From the NCBI GenBank assembly GCA_963931925.1, contig OZ007583.1:10762372-10826371 (forward strand): a DNA stretch of 64,000 bases, given 5' to 3'. This document shows, piece by piece, positions 22,210 through 33,941 of the stretch. The stretch is from Onchidella celtica. Lineage: Eukaryota > Mollusca > Gastropoda > Systellommatophora > Onchidiidae. The notes beneath the pieces were generated by a model. The model had not been told where the DNA came from and did not search any database. It saw nothing but the letters and a program-made list of their open reading frames with translations. Positions within the stretch are counted from its first letter, which is position 1, and each line of letters opens with the position of its first letter. The position numbers were made by a program, and so were the translations under genes.

Positions 22210-24457
22210 TAGATAAATCTTTTGGACGTTTAGAGATGAAGTTGAATGGACTGTTCAGGAAATTACATTGGCCCTTCTTATTTTAAACAACCTCTGAAAA
22301 AAAAAAGAGAAAATTTCTCAGTGTGGAGAATGCGAAATTTTACTTTGCATATTTCCATTTTCAGGTCCTCATGTGAAACCTATTTCTGTATTTCATATCT
22401 GTAACCACGCGTTTTCTTCTCATTGAAAAGGAGCACATTTCCCATCCCTTCAAATTTGACGCTTAGAGCATTTGCCCTACCCTTTCCACCCTACTTACGC
22501 CAGAGAATGTGGTTAAGCCCTTTTTAATGATATAATGTTTGAGTCTGGACCCGTGGATGGGGTTTTGGTACGCATGAAGTAACTTTCTAATAGCTGTAAG
22601 ACTGAACTTGTCAGTTTTTTAAATTCCAAATCCCACCCTTAATAATGTCTTTCGTGCCAACTATAAATTTTGCAAGACGCTTTAAAAACGTCCAAATTAG
22701 TTTTTTAGTTAAAAAAACGCTTAAATGTAATCCATGTCCAGTCAATTTATTTGGAAAATGATTGTTTCAATTTCGAAAAAAATCAATTCTTTAAGGAAAT
22801 CTCGGGCTAAACAGACATATTTTTGTGTGTGCACTCATACAACTTTGGCCGGTGCTAAGTCAATAGAAAATAAAATACAGGGTTAACTAAAAAAAAACAA
22901 CCTGACATGTCGTCGCTCGGTTGTTGGAACCTCATTAAAACTATTTAACTCAAAGGCTGTTGACAGCGGACTATAGTATTTTACATACATTGGCTTTGTA
23001 ACTGGACTACGGTCGGCTAAGTAAAGACTTTGAGTTCAGTTTTAACGAGGTTCCAACAGCTGACTAACGATATGGACGTACTGCTGGTACTTTCAGCGGC
23101 TCGTCAAAGCCAATAGAAAATGGTGGATGGATTAATTGATGGATGGATGGATGGCATGGATGGATGGATGGCATGGATGGATGGATGGATGGATGGATGG
23201 ATGGATGGGTGGATGGATGGATGGGTGGATGGATGAATGGGTGGGTGGATGGATGGATGGATGGCATGGATAGATGACATGGACGGATGGATGAATGAAT
23301 GGCATGGATGGATGGATTAATGGATGTTTGGATGGATGGATGGTATCGATGGACGGTGGATGGTCACGTAAAGATGGATGGGTGGATGAATGAATGGATG
23401 GATGGATGGATGGTGAGAAAACAGCAAAATAAATATAGACAGCCACATGGACATACAGACAAGAGTAGAATCTTCAGATATAGATATACTAAGTTACAAA
23501 CACAGACAACGTACGAATAACGTCTCTAACATGCATTATGCATTCACACATAAACATACTCACGTACAGTACAGACACATAATACAGAGAACCGTCAAAC
23601 ATGGGCAAAAATCCTATAACACACACACACACACACTCATACATATATTATATAAATTATACATTCACATAACAGTGGATACAGTCACACCTACCAGCAA
23701 AAACCATAGCTGAACTAGCCGTGGTATAATTCCTGTTTGTGGTCACCACGCAAGGAAGCTCAGGACACGACCTTAAAGGTTCCAGGTTGTTCATCACAGG
23801 CCAGTAGCGAGTTTTTGTGTGGCGCAGAATGATTTTTTTCTCATTTTGGCTAATATTTGCATTTGGTCGTGACTCGAAAAAAGTCTTTGGATCAAAAGGC
23901 ACGTAGGGCTCGACTTCAGGTTTGTAAGGACTTGGATACTTTGGGGTGACCTTGGGCGCCCTGTACGGTCGGAATACAACACCATTTTCTATCCAAGCGT
24001 CTTCACCTCGTTCAGTTTTGTACGCCTCCAAGCCAAAGCCTGAGCTCAGTATGTCTGTAATAAATTTCTGGCTGTTGTTTCCATAGTACTGCTGCCATTG
24101 CTTGACTTCAGCAAAGTTCTTTGTTTTACCGAAACCAACGCTGACTGGCACAAACGGTGCCAAGTGTTCCAGTTCATGGTTCAAAATTGGGTCCAACTGT
24201 TTTTCCGACCAGCTGTCCTCCCAAACATCATCGTAGCTTCCGGATCTCCTGATATTTGAGGTTTGCAAATACTTAGAAACTGAGGAATTCAAAACTGGAA
24301 AATGGCTAGTGTTTGGTGTATTCAACAGATATGAAGGCAACCTGGCAGTTTTCATTTGTTTGACCAGTCCAGGTAAAAATGTACTGATGTAGATGAAAAT
24401 TGCCACAGATGCGGTCATCACAGCTGTCCGTAGACGCCATCTGCTCCACACTGACAT
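19606..24457 (-). CDS. Alpha-1,3-fucosyltransferase-like (GT10) type II membrane protein, two exons
   Basis: Exon 1 is 24457-23695 and exon 2 is 20462-19606. The donor (GCTG|GTAGGT) and acceptor (TATATTTTCAG|CC) agree in phase, giving 1620 coding bases, 539 residues plus stop. Residues 11-32 form a signal-anchor helix, then a long stem with several N-glycosylation sites (NTS, NSS, NNS, NIS, NYT). The N-terminal GT10 region starts near [15 protein letters not shown]. Exon 2 holds the nucleotide-sugar domain: [20 protein letters not shown], then YGTCG, then [19 protein letters not shown], the family signature for GDP-fucose binding. Members transfer fucose to N-acetylglucosamine in the Golgi; acceptor and linkage cannot be read from sequence. 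The ATG at 24457 is the first before the membrane segment. The protein is longer than many vertebrate relatives because of the stem. A separate 5' untranslated exon is possible. Confidence 0.9.
21776..22217. repeat. (GATA)n/(GACA)n/(GATG)n compound microsatellite
   Basis: Blocks of GATA alternate with GACA, GATG and GACG units; a long pure GACA block ends it (about 22154-22208). Confidence 0.95.
22910..23065. mobile_element. Small foldback MITE in the intron
   Basis: TTGGAACCTCATTAAAACT near 22924 pairs with AGTTTTAACGAGGTTCCAA near 23040, and ACTCAAAG with CTTTGAGT inside. The inner GGCTTTGTAACTGGACTACG resembles GGCTTTGTAATTAGTCCACG in the MITE at 47237, suggesting related families. Confidence 0.55.
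23124..23414. repeat. (GATG)n microsatellite
   Basis: GATG units with GGTG, GCAT and GAAT variants. Minus-strand Ile-His-Pro-Ser frames across it are translations of the repeat. Confidence 0.95.
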
Positions 24458-24594
24458 CCGGCAGATCTATAAGAGAAGTAGTTAGTAAAAATTCAAGATG
24501 CAATGGACATCTATAATTTATAAAGATTATTTACGCATTGTTCTTACGGATAGCTGTCCAAGCGTGAAAATTTGTCAAAGGATGCAAATATTAA

Positions 24595-24780
24595 GATAAG
24601 ATAAGATAAGATATGACTTTATTATCCTGTTTCCAGGAAATCTGTTGTCGCAGCACCAGTAACAGTACAAATACAATATCTAAGACCTACAGGTCTTTAA
24701 CACACACCGCACACACGCACATTGCTCAGACAGCATTACCAACAAGTAAGAACATTGCTCACACACACACACACTGAAAG
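24595..24780 (-). mobile_element. Probable 3' tail of a truncated non-LTR element
   Basis: On the minus strand the sequence runs GGATAATAAAGTCATATC and then four CTTAT-type units, like the 3' end and short tandem tail of a LINE or SINE. It lies just upstream of the fucosyltransferase-like gene's first coding exon. No coding part remains. Confidence 0.4.
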
Positions 24781-26417
24781 AACAATCCATTAGGAAAAAC
24801 TAATAACAGCATACTACATCAGGAAACGCTGCTACTTTGAATTGCGGATGGCAAAAAAGATCGTCTATAGCGCTCTCTGTTTGTTTTTAAATAGTTTTCT
24901 TCCACTTCTTTGGGATCGGACTATTGTAAACAGTTGCTCAAATGCTCATATCATTGCACCCGCAGAGACAACTTTCGTGCCTTTTGTATTCTTATTTTTA
25001 TATTTTTTGGTCATATTTAAAAGTAACACGTACTTTTTCAAACTGTCATATCACAATGATTTGCAAAAGAAAGTGACCATTGAAATACAACAATTTGCCT
25101 TCGCTGATCAAAGGACAACTGTAAAGATAAACACTGCGTATGCCCGTTCATATGAATATAATTTGTATGGTTGCATTATGTTGAGTCATTACTTTTTCGC
25201 CCAGTTGCTCCTTAGCATTCGAGATTAAATACGTTCGGTAATACAAAAGAAGAGACATCTCACACCTCCTGACTGACATCCATATCCACGGGGAATACAC
25301 ACTAGTTTGATACAGTAACATATTAGAATAGAAGTGTTTTTGTCCCCCCGGCCCCACAACTCCAGCCGTTGACTGTCTTTATTTAAAAAAAAAATCGCAA
25401 ACTTGCAGAGCACATCTGAAAGGTGAAATGGATGCCAAAAATAAAAATGTAAAAATGTACATGTATTTTATTTCGACAAATTACTAGATGTCCAAGTACG
25501 GAGTGCACCAAATTACAGCACATTGGACATTAGGTTATGTGTTTCAAATACGAAACACAGTTCTATTTGGGTAAGGGCCAATTGGTTTTTCTCCGTGCAA
25601 AACAGTTGTATGACATTTTAAACATTCTGGGTCGTTAATAACAGGGTTAATAAAAAAGATTGTATTGAAAAACAGATTCATCGTTTTATCGCATAATGCA
25701 AGAGGTAACGGACATTCTTTTCGATAATCGTTAATTCTCTGAACTTTTGTGTTATTGGTTAAAGATTCAACTTCCACCATTGGAAAGGAAGATTTTGAAA
25801 TGGATGTAGGTAAGGTAAGTGCTTCTGCATGATTCGCATCTCCAATGCCACCGGAATGGGTGGTTATAATGCTTAATCATGAGAAAAAACTATTGTGACC
25901 CAGTCTTTGAAATTGGTAATTAAGTTCCAAAGGGCTGCTCCGAGGAGCTGAAAGTGGGTGGGTGGGTGGTGGTGGAGGGGGGGGGGGCACACTGTTTTGG
26001 CCAAAGGCTATTGTCCTGTTTGTGGTGTTGGTTGATTCTGATTCGATTCCTCAGTACAATCTGCTTTCATGTGTGTACGAATTATTTTCACAAACGAAAA
26101 GAAAAATAACAAGGCATTAAATGTGACCCCATAGACCTGATCCGGCCAATAACCTGGTGATTAACTTCAGCTGGCCAGGAGTCTAAAAGACCTGAACAGG
26201 TTTGGGGGATGTGTTTGGCTATATTATGTTCTTTGCCGCCAGCGATGGTGATACCCTGGAGAGAACGAGCCAACTGCAACGCGTCTGCGCTGGACCATAC
26301 CCCACTTGGAACATTTAACAGAAATGTTTGTCTATTTGACCCTATGGGCGATGTCGTTTAAAACTGAGAGGTGCAAATGCCAAGGGCAGAGATCCTCTGA
26401 AAATGATAATCTCAACA
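24781..26417. other. Gene-poor stretch upstream of the fucosyltransferase-like gene
   Basis: A 128-codon plus frame (24842-25228) and a 78-codon minus frame (25544-25780; several Cys including CLKC) are open but show no known domain or splice context. A G run with GGGTGGGTGG lies near 25950-25985. I call no gene. Confidence 0.35.
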
Positions 26418-26700
26418 TTTGTTTGTAAATAGAGGGATGTTTCCCATACTGTTGTATGCGACATTTTGCCAATTTTGAGATTTTGTCATGAAAATGGCTC
26501 TCTCACTCCTAATTTCATTTGTGTATAAATATCATTCCAATCAGTTAAAAACTTTTCGAGATTTGTGTTTGTGATGTAATGTTTTATGCTTTTTAGCCTC
26601 TTTGCCGACCAAACTTCAATCCTCATTGTCACGAAAAGGCAAACAAAAATTAATGCACAAAAAACAATATGGCAGATATCCGACGAAATAAGAATCTTCT
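26418..26700 (+). repeat. Dispersed repeat, copy of 17150-17400 in opposite orientation
   Basis: It shares blocks with the inverted counterpart, for example GTCATGAAAATGGCTCTCTC and TCACTCCTAATTTCATTTGT near 26486-26522. Confidence 0.6.
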
Positions 26701-26929
26701 ACCCAAATCCTCCCTGCTCACCGATTTGACGAGACAGGTCACATTTCACTGGAAACAAAAACCTCAACAACTCCTCTCATGTTTTAAGAGAAGGACGAGG
26801 GTAATTCGAGTCACCTTAACGGCAGATGGAAAGTGCTTTACATAAGAAAAACACCGTATTGGGCAAGCAAAGACGGCATTCCGTGATATGAGACACGACA
26901 AACAAAATGTTTATCAATAGCACTGGCAG

Positions 26930-27363
26930 TAAGAAAGAGGTGTTACATAAGACCAATACTGTTGTATGGAAGTAACTTGAAAGATCAATAAAGGCTGCAG
27001 AAAGATAGCTCCGTAGAGGAATGTTGCTAATTTTGTGGACAGTCAGAAAGACCATCAATGAAGTCCTTGAAGAAACTGGGCACAACAGACAACTCCTAAT
27101 GAACTTTCGAAACCGCCAGGCGAAATTCATCGGCCACGTCATGAGGAAACGCGGAATGGAACATCTGGTGACAACGGGCAAACTGGACAGCCGGAGAAAC
27201 AAGGGCAGGCAGAGACAGAAGATTCAGGACAGCGTGTCAACTTGACTGCGGGCAGACAAAGTGACGGACATGATCACCGCGACATAAGACTGGAACCAGT
27301 AGAGGGGCATGATCGCCTGCGCCAGCCGACACGGCATTTCATGATGATGATGATGATGATGAT
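26930..27363 (+). mobile_element. RTE-like LINE 3' fragment with (ATG)n tail
   Basis: Translation near 27021-27245 gives ILWTVRKTINEVLEETG and FIGHVMRKRGMEHLVTTGKL, which match the C-terminal region of RTE-type LINE reverse transcriptases (W-T-A-R-K-T-N and F-x-G-H-V-x-R). Upstream pieces in another frame (RPILLYGS near 26956) belong to the same region, so the copy is frameshifted. It ends in about eight ATG units (27340-27363), a tail type seen in RTE elements. The 5' part and catalytic core are missing. Confidence 0.75.
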
Positions 27364-27935
27364 GAAGCTTAACGTATCAAGCTCACCGTCATGCAATTGG
27401 CATAAATTCATCGGAAACTATGAGACTTAGATTACATGCATTGGTACTGTAAATACACAGTACGTATGTATACATATAATAAGATAATGATAATATTATG
27501 CCAGTCTACTGTAAGTGATATGCATTCTAATCCTTAACTGGTCTTGTGAGTGGGATCATAGTTTATTTCTCAGCCAGTATGTATTTCGGTATGGTATAAT
27601 GTACACGATATTATTGTGCCTTTTAATAAAAAACAACAAATTTTGATATTTACGTAAGACCATACAATACCAGTAATAAAGATTTTACCAACAAAAAAAA
27701 AAAAAAAGGTGTGAAAGATTAGAAAGAAAAATACTTGTTTCAGAAATATCATCACTTTAAACAACAACAATGACAACCGCAACAACAACAGCCACCACAA
27801 CAAAACAACGGCAACAACAACAATACAACACATAAGCTACGACAATACAATTATTTAGCCACAAGGAGAGCATCACTATCTTTATCTGCTACCTACCTGA
27901 CAGTAACGAAGTACCATGCCGGTATTTTTATACCT
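27364..27935. other. Spacer, no gene seen
   Basis: It contains an A run near 27693 and ACAACAACA-rich sequence near 27760-27830. No gene-like frame. Confidence 0.4.
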
Positions 27936-27941
27936 TTTTAA

Positions 27942-28110
<169 letters not shown>

Positions 28111-28580
28111 GCAGTTAAATGAAATCACAAAGTCATCTCAGCCAAAACGGTATCGTAATTCACAATCGCACAAGAAAGGACGAAGTCATGTAATGGTAAA
28201 GCACTGGCGCTGATCGCCTGGTCTACGCCACCGATATACTCGCAGTGCTTCGCCGAGGTATAAATTCACAACTTTATTGAGGTACACATCACCACCCAAT
28301 GGCTTTCGAGCTGCCTTCCGCGCAGAGCCATCGTGAAAGATGTACCATGACAATGGTCGACTGCGTTATTTTAATAAGGAGGGGTGCCCGTTGGTTCGCT
28401 CCAGAGCTATTAAAACATTTATGGATGAGTGGTTGCTCCGATGGAACAGTGACTGGAGCTCGATTGTCGGGCCGTCAAATTTGTCTATCAGATGTAGCAC
28501 GTTTTTTTCCCCATTGGTGCCGGTAAACAGAAGTGACGTTAAACACACTGTGTAACACCGTGAAAACAAACGCAAAAACA

Positions 28581-28979
28581 ATGGTTTACTGTGTGGCCGT
28601 TAATTGCCCATCAGAAAACAGTCGGGCAGCAAACGGGGAAAGTGTGAGCTTTCATCACTTCCACAAAGCCAAAGAACTTAGAAAGATATGGGAACGGAAA
28701 TTTAGCCGCAAGAACTGGTCTACAAACAACTGTTTTGAGCAGGCAGCGCTTCTGTGCGGACTGCATTTCGAGCCCGATCAGTTCAGGATCAATCCTATTG
28801 TGGCACGGTCGACTGGCTACAATGTAACCCAACTGAGATTGAAGACAGGTGCCATTCCTACAATTGTTGACCATTGCACAAAACACATCACAAGCAGAGA
28901 AGCTTCAACTGTTGTAAGAAAGAGACGATACTTGGAAAGGAAAGAAAGAAAGAGGTGCGTCCAAGGCAAACAGGCGAGT
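28581..28979 (+). CDS. THAP zinc-finger exon
   Basis: From the ATG at 28581 the protein starts MVYCVAVNCPSEN and carries the C2CH THAP signature: Cys4, Cys9, Trp37, Cys59, His62, then FEPDQF and GAIPTIV (the AVPTIF-like box). THAP domains bind DNA and occur in cellular regulators and in P, Kolobok and related transposases. The exon is intact. A donor-like GTGCGT lies near 28954; a hAT MITE starts at 28981. Its downstream partner exons are damaged, so this is probably the N-terminus of a dead gene. Confidence 0.8.
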
Positions 28980-28980
28980 C

Positions 28981-29333
28981 AGGGGTGCTCAACCAGTTGA
29001 TCGCAATCTACCGGTCGATCTTCAAGTGCTTGGCAGTCGATCGCGGGAGGAATGTTGGACACACCCGCGAGGTATATATATATAATATATATTTTTATTT
29101 GTCCTTGTATTTTGGCGGGTCGTTTTTCTTGGACGTGGCGGGTTTGTGTTAGTTTTTTTTTCTTTTGTCCCTGTGAATGTGGCGGACTGAAAATAAAACA
29201 TGTGGCAGGACGGCAAATGTTTACCTGGCAACACTGAAACCGACATTGTTTCAGGGCTTCGGCAGACTGGTAGATCTCCAAAGGCTGGGAAATGTAAAAT
29301 AGATCCTATGTCAATAAAGGTTGAGCACCCCTG
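28981..29333. mobile_element. hAT-like MITE with perfect 15-bp termini
   Basis: The ends CAGGGGTGCTCAACC (from 28980) and GGTTGAGCACCCCTG are exact inverted repeats. The flanks GGCGAGTC (28973-28980) and GGCTAGTC (29334-29341) form an 8-bp duplication with one mismatch, the shared C making the first base ambiguous. The interior is non-coding, with an AT dinucleotide tract near 29072. It sits directly after the THAP exon. Confidence 0.85.
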
Positions 29334-30115
29334 GGCTAGTCAGTAAATGCAGATAACCAATTTACATCATAATCTAGGGAAACTTCTAAGCCTGGATTAA
29401 AATGAATATTCTGTATCAAATCCTAGTTGTTAGCAAACAATAGACAGAAAAGTTTGTTGTTCTTTCTCCTACCTCCACCTTCTCCCCACGAATGTTTTAA
29501 ACTTATTCTTGTGATTTGGTGGGGCAAGTCCAGTCGAAACAGCTGTCAATGTGCCTGTGATGTGACAAATATTCATTTATTATTATTATTATTATTACAT
29601 CACTTGTCAATTTAAATTTATCAACAGCACTTTCAGCTCGGTTATTGCTGAAGAATTAGCAAAAACAAGCAATATTGCAGTAGGAAGAGGTAGTGTAGGC
29701 AGTGCTTAGCCAGAAAATTTAGTGTACGATGGGTCAAGTTATTAATTGTTTTACTCAAGTTTTTTAGTGAATATACATAGGGTTGTGTAATTGTGTAATT
29801 TGGACCAGCTTACGAAACTCATTTCCATCTCTGGTGAAAAAATATCACGAAAATTTCCAACATTCTGATGCATTGTGTCTCTGCTCACAATTTTCTTTCT
29901 CTGCTACATGTATTTGGTCATTTTGAACAGTACCTAAAGCCTGTCAATATATATATATGTATATAAAAAATTATGTATATATACACTTTTTTTTCTTCGA
30001 CCACCAGACTACGATAGTATTGCCTTTTCTGTATGCATCCAAAACAGGGCAGAAAGATATACACCCACGAGGCTGCTACATGAGAAGAATTAATTATATG
30101 TTTCATTTTTCATCC
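29334..30115. other. Intronic spacer of the THAP pseudogene
   Basis: There is an ATT run near 29578, AT-rich tracts and a short TATATA run near 29948. No exon recognised. Confidence 0.4.
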
Positions 30116-31367
30116 ATCTTTGAGAGCATACATCAACTCATGGAGGATATTGGTCCAGCCACCACATGTGACACTAACACTGACAACACTGCAGAAGAAC
30201 CCACTACAGGACAGAAAGAGAATGATGGAACCCATCCTCCTGGAGCCACCAGTTTATTTAGATCAACACCAGCAACTTCCACTTCACTCAAGGCAGACAA
30301 GAAAATAGAAGATTCACCACTCCCCAGAAAAAGGGTCACCCAAAACAGTCAACAAAACTTCAACTGAGGACATGGCCACCCAAACATCCCCTGTCCTCCC
30401 TTATTTCCCTATATCCCCCCCCCCCCTCTATGACAGCAGATGTATCTCCTCCTCCATGCCAGAGACTCCAAAACTGTGAGTGCTGATGCACATGCGGGTC
30501 GTTTACTCCAAGTCCACAAAACTCCTGTACACCACAAATAGTGGACCGAAAACCTGGATGACGAAAGCGTATGTGTAGTTTTAGCCTCATTTATAGCCTT
30601 CATCTTCAAACTGTATTAACACTCAACCTGGCAGTATTTTGTATTCCTTTTCAAGACAAGAAGATTTTCCACTTTCTAACCTGATCTTCCATTTTTTAAA
30701 AAAATTTCTTTTAGCTCTATAAAATATGCCACATTATAAAGAAGCAGTAATATTATGCAAAATAATGGCAAAAATGTACACTTTCTGAGAGCAAGGCATT
30801 TGTTTTATATTACAGACAGTTTCACAGTATAACTAAGCTGAAATACTGAACTTGATGTGCAGCATCATTTCATGGATAATATTCACACGAGATTGAATTG
30901 TATTGACCTTTTTTCAATCCACAGCCCTGTTGTTAGAAGCCAGACAGCCACAGCAGCTGCAGATGTCGAATTTGCACCGGAGGAGTAATGGAGACATAGA
31001 GGATGATGCTCACAGATTCAGGTTGCACACAACTATATTTACATGAGTGTGATTCAAACATTGTTTGAAACTTATGAATTTCATTTCCTTTTCGCCCCTC
31101 CAACAGTGAGAGAAACAGCTTAGGCTGGTATTGTAATATCACTTTTGATAGACTGCAAACAGTTTCAACTTACGCGGAAAATAAAATGCAGCATCGCCCG
31201 ATGTTCTTGGTAATAATTTACTGGCAACATTTGTCTGTATCCTGTTCAGCCTTGTGTTCCTCCACCAGACATAAATGGTAAGGTTGCCAAATCTGACTAT
31301 TATTACAAATATATACCTAAATCACCATAGTTATTTGTTTGTCATTATACAGCTGTCTTTGCAGATG

Positions 31368-31750
31368 TTTTTCAGCAAATAAACCAACAGGATAAATATC
31401 ATCTCCTGAACAGAGAGGATCAAGTAATATTGTTCAGACTAAGAACTGGCTACAATAGGCTCCACCACCATAATTATGTTCACCAAGTTTAAAATAGGAA
31501 CATCTGCCATATGTGAGTGCAGCCAGTCTCCTCAAAACACGGAGCATATATTGCAGGACTGCACACTCTTCTCAGCACTGCGAGAAACGTATTGGCCCCA
31601 ACCCACCGACCTGAACATCAAACTCTATGGTGCTCTGCCAGAACTGCAGAAAACCGTAGATTTTCTTAAAAGAACAAATCTGCAGATTTAGATTGGTGAA
31701 CGAAAGAAGAAGAAGAATCAACGTCTTTAATTTCTTCACAACTTCACAAA
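31368..31750 (+). mobile_element. 5'-truncated LINE 3' end inside a pseudogene exon
   Basis: Translation gives FRLRTGYNRL, then ICECSQSPQNTEHILQDC and TYWPQ, the C-terminal Cys/His region of a LINE polyprotein, ending at about 31691 and followed by GAAGAAGAA and a short 3' end. TTTGCAGATG stands on both sides (31358-31367 and 31751-31760), a 10-bp target duplication. Removing the insert rejoins the exon between VFADA and YAMELEG. Confidence 0.75.
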
Positions 31751-32948
31751 TTTGCAGATGCATACGCCATGGAATTGGAGGGGCCGCAGAGAGGATGATT
31801 AAAATTGGAGAATGAGAAAATAAAAATTTCGGACCTCTATATAGATCGACATAGCAGTGTGAAGAAGTTTATGAAGCCCAGACCTGATGTAAAGCATTGG
31901 TTTTATGTATGGCATGATGCAAAATGTAAATGGTTATTGGATAAAGCCAAAAAGTAAAGAAACTGATAGACACACATAATGGACTTGAAATTAAATATTT
32001 TGACATTGTTGGCAAACACTCATTGTAGTCCAACTACTGCGCACTGTAGGGTAGTCCAGAAGAAGCCAAGTGATGCAATAACAGCATAATTATCATTTAG
32101 TTCACTCGTGAAAGTTGAAGTTTCATTTACTTGTAATACATTAAGAAATCAAGGCAATTGGTACTGACAATAAGAATGAACCAGACAATGATAACAACAT
32201 CTCTGATTACACGGTGCAAGAAAATACACCAAGCGCAAATGTATTTAAACTACTTGTTAATTTTGCGAATCAAACACGCGTTCAGAAAAAACTGGAACCT
32301 CTTTCGAAAAAGAAAATTGAAGTCAATGTGGTAAAACTATGAGCCCGGAGCATTTCCAATCACCTCTACGGGGTTCCCATCAGTAGCGATGGAAACGGGG
32401 AGCTGGTTCTGCAGAAATGGCAATATATCTTGCGGTACGTGCGCAACATACACGAAGAACATGGATACCTGTTTCCAAGATGTGAGCATAAGGATATGGG
32501 CGTGGATGAAAGGGGGTGATTTAGGCCAGGTAATCACTTGGGATTAAAAGTTTAATCAATAATCATAATAGTATATGTTGACCACGAACTATTTAAAGGA
32601 GAGTGTTCGTGAATTAACACTGTTTAAGCATACTAAGATACATGCAGTTAAGCAAAGAATGTAATCATAGACACTGCCATATTTGTTTTATTGTTATAAG
32701 ACGTTTTTTCTTATTCTTAACTTGGCTATTGTGTTCTGAAAACCTTGCACTGGAGGCGATTGATTTGCTTCACTTTCAGACAGCAGACAGTTTCATGAGT
32801 TAAAAAAAGTTGAACAAAGGATGCTGCTGCAGGACATCAAACAGCTGTCACCATATATCCAGACATCAGCACGGGAACCACTTCATTCTTTGATTTGCCG
32901 CTTTGCCCTAAAATTCTACCACTATTCCTATCCAGTAATGAAAGCAAA

Positions 32949-33450
32949 GTAAGTTATGCCATCTTTGTCATTTTTTAAATTTTTATTTATTGTTTTATAA
33001 TTGAAGTTACTCTGCCAAGAACACCAAGTCAAGGATGACTGGTAATATTATATCTTGAGGTGTTTTTAATTTTTTTAAATTTTATTATTGTACTTGGAAT
33101 TCCTAGTGATTTTCATCTCTGGCTGTAAGCTACAAGTATCCTGAAGTAATCAGCGTGGAAACCCAACAGAAAATTTAAAGAGCACCGTGGTCCAGATGAC
33201 AGTGATTACATTATTATTCAAATATGATAGCTGTCTCCTGATAACGTGAACTTTCTTCTGAGGTAGGAAAATTATCAAGTGTATAAGAAGTTGACGTTGT
33301 ACATGTCTACATGTTTTTTGTTTCATCTTTCATGTTGGACTGGCAGCTACCAAAAATGACAGTTATACTGGAGCTAGACTTCCCGGTCAATAAACTAGCT
33401 TGGCTGTGAATGTTATATTTCATTATGTCTTTCTGTCTTCTCATTGAAGG
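32949..33450 (+). other. Intron of the THAP pseudogene
   Basis: It begins GTAAGTTATG after a clean exon and ends before the ALHFNEN exon, where an acceptor AG at 33450 or slightly downstream is possible. No other content recognised. Confidence 0.5.
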
Positions 33451-33941
33451 TGACTCCTGGCAGCACTTCATTTTAATGAAAATGGCGACAAAGAAATTAC
33501 TGAAGATGGCGATGGCCAGCCAAAGACGATAATAATGTACCCAAAAGCAAAGAAAGGCGATGCCACTGTCAGCCATGAGAGCACTTATAGTAAAAAAAAA
33601 AAAGGGGGGGGGGGTGCACAAGAATGGTTTACTTCTAATCTTTCTTTCTTGAAAGTGATTTATTATTCGACGTCATATTTTCTGCAAAAGTGGCGTAAAG
33701 TAGAAGAACGGTACTAATATGAGATTCGTTTATGATCAAAGGGTCGACAGTACATACTCTTCACAATACCGTGCAGTGAAAAGATGATCTTTCAATGCAG
33801 TCTTTTCACAGTTGTTTGGAAAATGTGGATTGGGGGTTGAGGGTGACCACAGTCTATTGGGAGCATGTTACCATTATAACCTATTTAACTAATGGAAATG
33901 AGATTTTATCGTCGTGTTGGATGAACTACGAGTGGCTAATG

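Larger units (their letters stand above)
20463..23694 (-). other. Intron of the fucosyltransferase-like gene
   Basis: GT-AG intron of 3232 bp on the minus strand. It holds the GATA/GACA array (21776-22217), a foldback element (about 22910-23065), the GATG array (23124-23414) and a short CA run near 23622. No further exon of this gene is needed to keep frame. Confidence 0.82.

Noticed and set aside
23064..23446. Ile-His-Pro-Ser repeat frames on the minus strand
   Set aside because: Translation of the GATG array inside the fucosyltransferase-like intron.
28179..28260. tRNA-like word (AATGGTAAAGCACTGG)
   Set aside because: Only an A-box-like part is present; no B box follows at the right distance.
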